Assembly: GCA_020833085.1 (NCBI GenBank)
Contig: JAJHQY010000039.1
Coordinates: forward strand, 1 to 5,194
Direction of reading: 5' to 3'
DNA: 5,194 nucleotides
Source: Desulfurococcaceae archaeon
Lineage (GTDB): Archaea > Thermoproteota > Thermoprotei_A > Sulfolobales > Desulfurococcaceae
Of this stretch, positions 1 through 4,046 are shown one piece after another (position 1 is the first letter of the stretch; the number at the start of each line of letters is the position of its first letter). The notes beneath the pieces were generated by a model. That model was not told the DNA's origin and searched no databases. It saw only the letters and a program-made list of their open reading frames with translations. A program made the position numbers and the translations under genes.

Positions 1-59
1 GTACTAGTGAAGTGCACTACGAAGTGGCAAAGACTATTGTGAGCTCTTCGACTACTTAG
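1..59 (+). CDS. Possible 3' end of a plus-strand gene (partial, low confidence)
   Basis: Plus frame 3 is open from the left edge and ends in TAG at 57-59, giving TSEVHYEVAKTIVSSSTT. If real, it is the C-terminal tail of a gene lying to the left, converging on the minus-strand gene whose stop is at 52-54 with an 8-bp overlap. A similar convergent overlap of 4 bp occurs elsewhere in this window. Plus frame 1 stops at 40-42 and frame 2 stops at once, so frame 3 is the best candidate. Eighteen codons are too few to identify a family or to exclude chance. Confidence 0.3.
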   Translation, partial: TSEVHYEVAKTIVSSSTT

Positions 60-648
60 TGTACTGCGATATGTACTCATTAAAGATCTTTACTTGCAGC
101 TTATCCTGCTCTCTCTCCTCATTATGTGACGTGAAGAAACACACTATTTTAGCCTCTCTGAACTCGCAGTTTAATCTAGTAGCGTTCTCTTCGAGTAGCT
201 TGAAATTCACTACTACTGGGAGGTCTAGTACTTTCGTAATTCTCCTCCTGTACTTGCTCTCAGAGAGAGCCTTAGTGGCTTCAACGAGTTTAGAGGCCTT
301 TTCAGGATCTGGAAACACTACAATTCCACTCTCACTGAGAGTAACAAGGTACTTAGCAGTCGCCTTGTAGTCACTTGCAAGCTCAGCTATCTCTCTAAAC
401 ACCGGTACTCTCCCACTCTTAGCCGCTTCAATAGTAGCCTTAAATAACGCGTACTCTAGTTTATTGTGCATTCCCGGATTTAGCTCTACGAGCTCTTTTC
501 GCGGATTTCTCACCTTCACAGGCTTTCTCGGCAGCCTGTAAGAGAGAAACGTGAAACTCCCAGTTTTCTTCAACTCCTCTACAAGACTCTCTACTCTACC
601 CTCTCGAATAGCCGAGACAAGCCTAGCTAGTGACACTTCTACACTCAT
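52..648 (-). CDS. Hypothetical protein with probable winged-helix segment (198 aa)
   Basis: I do not recognise the family. The ATG at 648-646 is chosen because AAGGTG at 660-655 lies 6 nt upstream. An open-frame GTG at 657 falls inside that SD and would add only three residues. The protein has a helical N-terminus (about residues 5-30), a basic stretch (SYRLPRKPVKVRNPRK, 36-51), then helix-rich sequence ending in PVFREIAELASDYKATAKYL and LSESGIVVFPD (about 82-114). That last part reads like a helix-turn-helix followed by a wing, as in archaeal MarR/ArsR-like regulators. The C-terminal third looks beta-rich with two cysteines (C161, C170). There is no signal peptide or membrane segment, so it is probably cytosolic. 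It is divergent from the MFS transporter gene with overlapping promoters, which would suit a local regulator, but that role is inference from position and a weak motif. Confidence 0.8.
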   Translation of the reverse strand: MSVEVSLARLVSAIREGRVESLVEELKKTGSFTFLSYRLPRKPVKVRNPRKELVELNPGMHNKLEYALFKATIEAAKSGRVPVFREIAELASDYKATAKYLVTLSESGIVVFPDPEKASKLVEATKALSESKYRRRITKVLDLPVVVNFKLLEENATRLNCEFREAKIVCFFTSHNEEREQDKLQVKIFNEYISQYTK

Positions 649-683
649 TGTAAGCACCTTTCAGCTAGTTCTAAGAAAATCCC

Positions 684-700
684 AGTATAAGCTTTAAAAA
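684..700. promoter_or_regulatory. Overlapping divergent box-A promoters
   Basis: The segment reads GTATAAGCTTTAAAAA. On the plus strand GCTTTAAAAA (691-700) is a box-A element; a start about 25 bp downstream would fall near 721, just before the SD at 722-727 of the transporter. On the minus strand GCTTATAC (692-685) is a second box A; its predicted start near 663 lies just before the SD at 660-655. Both mRNAs would have leaders of about 15 nt or less. The two TBP sites share the AAGCTT core, so the two polymerase complexes probably cannot assemble at the same time. Box positions are seen; transcript starts are inferred from usual archaeal spacing. Confidence 0.6.
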
Positions 701-721
701 TTCCCCGCTGGTAGAGTCTAC

Positions 722-727
722 AAGGTG
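722..727 (+). promoter_or_regulatory. Shine-Dalgarno site deciding the TTG start at 735
   Basis: AAGGTG is complementary to the archaeal 16S rRNA 3' end and sits 7 nt before the TTG at 735. No other start codon in this frame lies at a suitable distance. Confidence 0.7.
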
Positions 728-734
728 CCTAGTT

Positions 735-1889
735 TTGAGTAGTAGTCACCGAGAAGTACTAGTAGTATTCTTACTACTAGGCTTAGTCTCTCTCTTCGCG
801 GATATAGTCTACGAGGGTGGTAGGTCTGTTAGTGGAGCGTACCTCGCCGAAATAGCTGCACCTGCTTTAGCGGCTGCCCTAATTGGCGTTGGGGAGTTCC
901 TCGGGCTCGTATTTAGACTGATCTCCGGGTATATCGCGAGTACGCGCGGCTCACCCCGCGTCCTGTGGGGCTCTACACTACTAGGCTACTTGTTAACAGC
1001 TCTGAGCATTCCAGTAATAGGTCTCGCGCCCACCTGGCAGCTCGTAGTCCTCCTCTACATTATTGACAGGCTCGGTAAGGGGCTGAGAGCTCCAACTAGA
1101 GATGTCATACTAGCCGAGGTCTCTGAGAGTATTGGTGTGGGAAAGGGCTTTGGTATACACGAGCTCCTAGATCAATTGGGTGCTTTCATGGGGCCACTAC
1201 TATTTAGTTTTCTACTAGCATTTTACGGCTACAGAGTAGCGTACTTAGCTCTACTAGTACCGGGTGTTATAGCAGTACTCCTAGTTCTAATTGCGTGGCG
1301 ACTCTACCCCACTCCGAAGTCTATTCCAAGTACTCGAGGTCTTATCACTCTAAGAGGCTACTCGAGGAGATTCTGGCTCTACATTACTGCTACTAGTATA
1401 CTAGCTCTCGGGTTTATGCACTGGTCTATAGCCTCATACTACTTAAAAACGCGGGGTGTTATGAGCGACGTGGAGATAGGACTAGTCTACGGACTAGCTA
1501 TGCTCGTCGACGCGCTGGTAGCAATACCACTTGGAGTCCTATTTGACAGAGTTGGATTAAAACTACTACTTGGAATACCGCTCTTACTACCACTATACAC
1601 AGCTCTAGTAGTCTACGCTCCCCGCGAACTGCTCTACTTGTCAGCTATACCCTGGGGTATTGTAATGTGCTCTGAAGAGAGCGTGATGAGAGCCTCAGTA
1701 GCAGTAATAGTAGAGCCCTCTAAGAGGCCACTAGCTTACGGGGTCTTCGGGCTGGTATTTGGATTAATGTGGGCGCTTGGAGGTTATATCTACATAGCAC
1801 TACTCGCACAGCCATTTTACATGGTAATATACGCTCTACTAACAGCACTAGTCTCACTCTACTTCTACAAGAAACTAGCCGCTGAGTAG
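735..1889 (+). CDS. Major facilitator superfamily (MFS) transporter, substrate unknown (384 aa)
   Basis: This is a 12-TM secondary transporter of the cytoplasmic membrane, close to the standard MFS length of about 400 aa. Two six-helix halves are visible, divided by a hydrophilic loop at about residues 190-211. The TM1 region carries LFADIVYEGGRSVSGAYLAE (20-39). The TM2-TM3 loop, FRLISGYIASTRGSPRV (60-76), stands where MFS motif A lies. DRLGKGLRAPTRD (111-123) matches a signature (RxGKGxRxPxRDxxxA) of one MFS subgroup. FDRVG (270-274) is the second-half copy of the motif-A region, and YGVFGLVFGLMWALGG (335-350) forms TM11. Translation starts at TTG 735, set by the SD at 722-727. The gene is divergent from the 198-aa protein and followed by hairpins and the sRNA promoter, so it is probably monocistronic. 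Sequence does not reveal the substrate or whether it acts as an exporter; no frameshift or truncation is seen. Confidence 0.93.
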   Translation: MSSSHREVLVVFLLLGLVSLFADIVYEGGRSVSGAYLAEIAAPALAAALIGVGEFLGLVFRLISGYIASTRGSPRVLWGSTLLGYLLTALSIPVIGLAPTWQLVVLLYIIDRLGKGLRAPTRDVILAEVSESIGVGKGFGIHELLDQLGAFMGPLLFSFLLAFYGYRVAYLALLVPGVIAVLLVLIAWRLYPTPKSIPSTRGLITLRGYSRRFWLYITATSILALGFMHWSIASYYLKTRGVMSDVEIGLVYGLAMLVDALVAIPLGVLFDRVGLKLLLGIPLLLPLYTALVVYAPRELLYLSAIPWGIVMCSEESVMRASVAVIVEPSKRPLAYGVFGLVFGLMWALGGYIYIALLAQPFYMVIYALLTALVSLYFYKKLAAE

Positions 1890-1917
1890 GCGCTTTCGCG
1901 CGGAGTAGCAGACTCCC
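1890..1917 (+). terminator. Two small hairpins after the MFS gene (possible 3' end)
   Basis: Directly after the TAG stop, GCGC-TTTC-GCGC (1890-1901) can form a 4-bp stem, and GGAGT-AGCAG-ACTCC (1902-1906 with 1912-1916) a perfect 5-bp stem. They are followed by CCTTTAAAAG, which is also the TATA box of the sRNA. Archaeal termination usually relies on T-runs, and only a three-T run is present here, so this may simply be mRNA 3'-end structure. Confidence 0.3.
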
Positions 1918-1925
1918 TTTAAAAG
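1917..1925 (+). promoter_or_regulatory. Box-A promoter for the C/D box sRNA
   Basis: CTTTAAAAG is a good crenarchaeal box A, centred near 1921. The usual spacing of about 25 bp predicts transcription starting near 1946, which coincides with the expected 5' end of the sRNA a few bases before its C box at 1951. The agreement supports independent transcription of the RNA rather than processing from the MFS mRNA. Confidence 0.6.
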
Positions 1926-1944
1926 TAGTTCAGAGTAATTACTC

Positions 1945-2007
1945 TACACAGTGATGAAGCGCGCTGTGCTGAGTCTTGATGAGGGCCAGGAATGCTGATC
2001 AAGTGTA
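1945..2007 (+). ncRNA. Archaeal C/D box sRNA guiding 2'-O-methylation
   Basis: All four boxes are present in order with canonical spacing: C box GTGATGA (1951-1957), an 11-nt guide AGCGCGCTGTG (1958-1968), D' box CTGA (1969-1972), a 4-nt spacer, C' box TGATGA (1977-1982), a 12-nt guide GGGCCAGGAATG (1983-1994), and D box CTGA (1995-1998). The flanks TACAC (1945-1949) and GTGTA (2003-2007) can pair, and A1950 faces T1999 next to the kink-turn. Such RNAs assemble with L7Ae, Nop5 and fibrillarin and methylate the target base paired five positions upstream of D or D'. By that rule the D' guide predicts a target containing CACAGCGCGCU (methyl on the first G) and the D guide CAUUCCUGGCCC (methyl on the first C of UUCC). 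I cannot place these in a particular rRNA or tRNA by eye. No convincing ORF occupies this stretch. Confidence 0.88.
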
Positions 2008-2012
2008 CATAT

Positions 2013-2067
2013 CTGTATATAGAAGTCCCGTGAAATATATAGATTACTGAGAGCGAGTATATATGTC
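2013..2067 (+). promoter_or_regulatory. Three tandem TATA-like elements before the 66-aa gene
   Basis: CTGTATATAGA (about 2013-2022), AAATATATAGA (about 2033-2042) and GTATATATGT (2058-2067) lie 20-25 bp apart. The last one, centred near 2062, predicts a start near 2087, leaving a leader of about 9 nt before the GTG at 2096. It is therefore the best promoter for the 66-aa gene and the DUF47 gene behind it. The two upstream elements may be alternative starts or just AT-rich spacer. Confidence 0.5.
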
Positions 2068-2095
2068 TCTCTACAGATAACTCTTAAAGGGCTAC

Positions 2096-2296
2096 GTGCA
2101 CTCAGAGTACCTGCTTCTACTAGGCCTAGCCCTCGCCGCAACTTTTGGCGTGGGGATAGTTAGAGCTAGGAGTCTGCGACGCGGATTAAACATGAGAACA
2201 GTACTGCTAATAGTGCTCTCCTGGATACTCACGCTACCAATAGCCGCTGGTCTAGGCATATTATACTACTCTCTACTCAGCTATATTGTGAGGTGA
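2096..2296 (+). CDS. Small two-TM protein resembling the C-terminus of PiT phosphate transporters (66 aa)
   Basis: Two membrane segments are visible (about residues 4-22 and 36-63) with a basic linker, RARSLRRGLNMR, between them. The second half, RTVLLIVLSWILTLPIAAG (34-52), closely resembles the last helix of PiT-family (PF01384) permeases, where an I-V-x-S/A-W-x-x-T-x-P pattern is typical; GVGIVR (18-23) fits the segment just before it. Full PiT proteins are about 300-500 aa, and the signature region with S/T-T-H and the other helices are missing. The frame opens only after a stop at 2078-2080, and GTG 2096 is the first usable start, with a weak AAAGGG upstream. The next gene is a PhoU-like DUF47 protein, the normal PiT partner, which strengthens the reading. 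It may be a decayed remnant, one part of a split transporter, or a small membrane subunit in its own right. Confidence 0.7.
   Translation: MHSEYLLLLGLALAATFGVGIVRARSLRRGLNMRTVLLIVLSWILTLPIAAGLGILYYSLLSYIVR
2290..2295 (+). promoter_or_regulatory. Shine-Dalgarno site inside the end of the 66-aa gene, setting the TTG start at 2302
   Basis: GAGGTG lies over the last codons and stop of the small gene, 6 nt before TTG 2302. The in-frame GTG at 2293 is the last three bases of this SD and is therefore a poor start. Confidence 0.6.
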
Positions 2297-2301
2297 AGTC
2301 C

Positions 2302-2967
2302 TTGGCGACGTGGACTTGGATCTCGCGAGTAAGAGAAAGAGAGACGCTTAAACTCTACTTAGAACACGCTAAACTAGTACTCGGTGTACTCGAGCACGCG
2401 CATAGAGCTCTAGTAGCGTATAGTAGTAATGACAAACAGGCTCTCGAAGCCGAGTGGAGCGAAGTCTTTAGACTAGAGCGCGAGGCTGATAGTGTCAAGA
2501 GGAGAATTCTCGCGGATCTCGCTACACGAGTTTTCCACGCAGTAGATAGAGAAGAGCTCACAAGACTCATACTTGTCAGTGACGACGTAGCGTCGAGAGC
2601 TAAGGCGTGGACTAGGCGCTTAGAGCTCGCTGCGTACAATAGTATTCCGCGCACTCTACTAGAACTCTTAGTTAAAATGGCGAGTAGAGTAGTAGAGGCG
2701 TATAAGCTCGTAATTGAGGCTACGAGTAGGCTAGTAGCCGGAGACAGTAAGAGTGCGCTGGAAATCTGCGATAAAGTAGAGTCTTATGAAGAGGAAGTAG
2801 ACGACTTGAGAATTAGTGCTTTAAGAGAGGTCTACAAGTACTGTGATCTAGCCAAGACGTCTATGTGCCTACTGGCGAAGGAGATAGTGGACCTCGTTGA
2901 AGAAGCGGCTGACAAGTGCGAAGACGTAGCAGACGTGCTGAGAAATATAGCTCTTTTGAGAGCTTAG
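2302..2967 (+). CDS. DUF47 / PhoU-like phosphate-transport accessory protein (221 aa)
   Basis: This is an all-helical cytosolic protein of the DUF47 family (PF01865; TIGR00153-type, PhoU-like), at the usual length of 210-220 aa. Members are generally encoded beside PiT phosphate permeases and thought to modulate them. Acidic helix motifs typical of the PhoU fold are seen: EVFRLEREADSVKRRIL (54-70), DREELTRLILVSDDVASRAK (82-101), KVESYEEEVDDLRISAL (158-174) and the C-terminal EEAADKCEDVADVLRNIAL (200-218). TTG 2302 is preferred because GAGGTG sits 6 nt upstream; the alternative GTG 2293 overlaps the SD and adds only three residues. The gene is translationally coupled to the 66-aa PiT-like fragment and converges on the minus-strand operon with a 4-bp stop overlap (2964-2967). 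No full permease is next to it, so its transport partner must be elsewhere or be the small protein. Phosphate role is family inference. Confidence 0.88.
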   Translation: MATWTWISRVRERETLKLYLEHAKLVLGVLEHAHRALVAYSSNDKQALEAEWSEVFRLEREADSVKRRILADLATRVFHAVDREELTRLILVSDDVASRAKAWTRRLELAAYNSIPRTLLELLVKMASRVVEAYKLVIEATSRLVAGDSKSALEICDKVESYEEEVDDLRISALREVYKYCDLAKTSMCLLAKEIVDLVEEAADKCEDVADVLRNIALLRA

Positions 2968-3347
2968 GGCCCGGCTTGTTTAATTCTCGCTAAGTACTCC
3001 TCTAGTATTTTTACTATTTCCTTGACGCGCTCTTTCTCCATGCTAGTAATACACTGCTCGACGAGCTCTCTCTTATACCTCTTATACTCGTCTTGCGAGA
3101 TACTCCCACGAGCTAGTAGAGACTCTACTCTACTAGTACACTCCTGCTCGAGCCCTCTACGAGAAGCCACTACTGCCATTATGTAGGGGTATTTCTCGTC
3201 TACGGGTCTTACCTCCACGAGTTTTTCCATCTCGGCTTTAACGAGGACATCTCTAACTCGCTGTAGCTCAGTACTCTCAAAGAAAAAGCAACCGAAATTC
3301 CTAAACGCCTTAATCATTCTCTCAACGAGCGCGACTAGCTCGCTCAC
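2964..3347 (-). CDS. Hypothetical protein, possible winged helix plus helical hairpin (127 aa)
   Basis: Family not recognised. The GTG at 3347 has the best SD in the window, AGGTGAT (3359-3353), with 7 nt between AGGTG and the start, and overlaps the stop of the upstream 140-aa gene as GTGA. Residues 1-62 could be a winged helix: STELQRVRDVLVKAEMEKL resembles helices, followed by a beta pair around LVEVRPVDEKYPYIMAVV. Residues 64-123 are strongly helical. Within them LLARGSISQDEYKRYKREL (77-95) resembles the short SHOCT-type pattern (L-x-x-G-x-I-x-x-x-E-[FY]-x-x-x-K), though this is a resemblance only. There are three cysteines (C20, C70, C99) and no membrane segment. It is the last gene of the minus operon, ending 4 bp inside the DUF47 gene. 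DNA binding is possible but unproven. Confidence 0.82.
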   Translation of the reverse strand: MSELVALVERMIKAFRNFGCFFFESTELQRVRDVLVKAEMEKLVEVRPVDEKYPYIMAVVASRRGLEQECTSRVESLLARGSISQDEYKRYKRELVEQCITSMEKERVKEIVKILEEYLARIKQAGP

Positions 3348-3766
3348 TTCTCATCACCTAGATAAGTAGCTTTAACGGGGATTTTAGCGGCATCTAGGAC
3401 TACTCTTACAAGCCAGGCGTAAACGGGATTGCCCTTACTATACCTCACGACTCCACTACTATACTTAGCTCTGTAGAGGAGTTCTCCTCTAGAACTATAC
3501 ACACTTATATAGCCCTTAACACCCCCTTTAAAGTTCTTAACTAAGTGCACGTGTGCTATGAGGTCTCCGCTGTCAACTTGTAGTTTTACGAGTTTAGCAC
3601 TGCCAACTCTGTACACTGGACTTGTGGGGCTCTCGGCTAGAAGGCACTTAGTGTACGGCACGAGCCCCTCTTTCTTCTTAAACACCAGGAGAGTACTGAC
3701 TAGCACGTGTTTTCCACTTCTACTCCTAGAGGACTCAACTCTGAAATCTCCAACTACAAGCTTCAA
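3344..3766 (-). CDS. Hypothetical beta-rich protein (140 aa)
   Basis: I do not recognise this protein. TTG 3766 is preferred: GAGGTA (3778-3773) lies 6 nt before it, whereas the open-frame GTG at 3772 starts right after the SD and overlaps the upstream stop by one base. The sequence alternates short hydrophobic strands and charged turns (for example HVLVSTLLVFKKKEG, SAKLVKLQVDSGDLIAHVHL, VKGYISVYSSRGELLYRAKY), suggesting a beta-sheet fold, with one likely helix near the C-terminus (NPVYAWLVRVVLDAAK, 113-128). There is a single cysteine (C41), no signal peptide and no obvious catalytic motif. It lies third in the minus operon, 5 nt behind the 87-aa gene and overlapping the 127-aa gene by 4 bp. 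That packing implies co-translation with them; no function can be offered. Confidence 0.82.
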   Translation of the reverse strand: MKLVVGDFRVESSRSRSGKHVLVSTLLVFKKKEGLVPYTKCLLAESPTSPVYRVGSAKLVKLQVDSGDLIAHVHLVKNFKGGVKGYISVYSSRGELLYRAKYSSGVVRYSKGNPVYAWLVRVVLDAAKIPVKATYLGDEK

Positions 3767-3771
3767 GAACA

Positions 3772-4035
3772 CTACCTCGCAGAGCGCTCCCTAACGCCTC
3801 TAATAACTAGTATGCTCTCGCTCTTTAAGTCCACTGAGATCTTTTCCGCGTCCGCCACGATAAATATCTCGTCGTGTACTAGTTGACTACTCAATCTCAC
3901 AGTGCACTCCTCGAAGACTACTTGTTTCACTTTCTCGTAAGTAGTGCTCTCGACGAGTTTCCCCTCGTCACTGTACAAGTGAACTGCTACTTTATAGTAC
4001 TCTGGCCTAGGTGTAATGTAGAGTATCGCCTTCAC
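3772..4035 (-). CDS. Hypothetical small protein directly after the HD phosphohydrolase (87 aa)
   Basis: Not recognised. The start is placed at GTG 4035 because GAGGTG (4048-4043) lies 7 nt upstream; an open-frame GTG at 4050 is immediately before and overlapping that SD and would add five residues. The protein starts MKAILYITPRPEYYKVAVHL, runs through a Y-rich, charged middle (STTYEKVKQVVFEECTVRL, 30-48), and ends with two strands (EIFIVADAEKISVDLK and SILVIRGV). It is probably a small alpha/beta or beta-rich cytosolic domain with one cysteine (C44). The SD covers the stop codon region of the HD gene, so the two genes are translationally coupled. A small partner subunit of the HD enzyme is conceivable, but only adjacency supports it. 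Confidence 0.78.
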   Translation of the reverse strand: MKAILYITPRPEYYKVAVHLYSDEGKLVESTTYEKVKQVVFEECTVRLSSQLVHDEIFIVADAEKISVDLKSESILVIRGVRERSAR

Positions 4036-4046
4036 CTGAGTACACC

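Noticed and set aside
59..370. Plus-strand 103-aa open frame
   Set aside because: Antisense shadow of the 198-aa gene; serine/leucine-rich composition is typical of reversed coding sequence, and no SD precedes it.
1683..1689. GTGATGA C-box-like motif inside the MFS gene
   Set aside because: No CTGA follows at guide distance and no C'/D pair is present; it encodes part of the transporter.
2030..2050. Possible second C/D box RNA (GTGAAAT followed by CTGA)
   Set aside because: The C box lacks the required TGATGA and there are no C'/D' elements; the stretch is better explained as TATA-rich promoter.
1944..2141. Minus-strand 65-aa open frame
   Set aside because: It lies over the C/D box sRNA and the start of the 66-aa gene, has no SD or promoter, and its sequence shows no coherent fold.
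2355..2654. Minus-strand 99-aa open frame inside the DUF47 gene
   Set aside because: Antisense shadow with serine/leucine bias; the plus frame has clear family motifs.
3558..3794. Plus-strand 78-aa open frame
   Set aside because: Antisense to the 140-aa gene, low-complexity Ser/Thr-rich, with no initiation signal.
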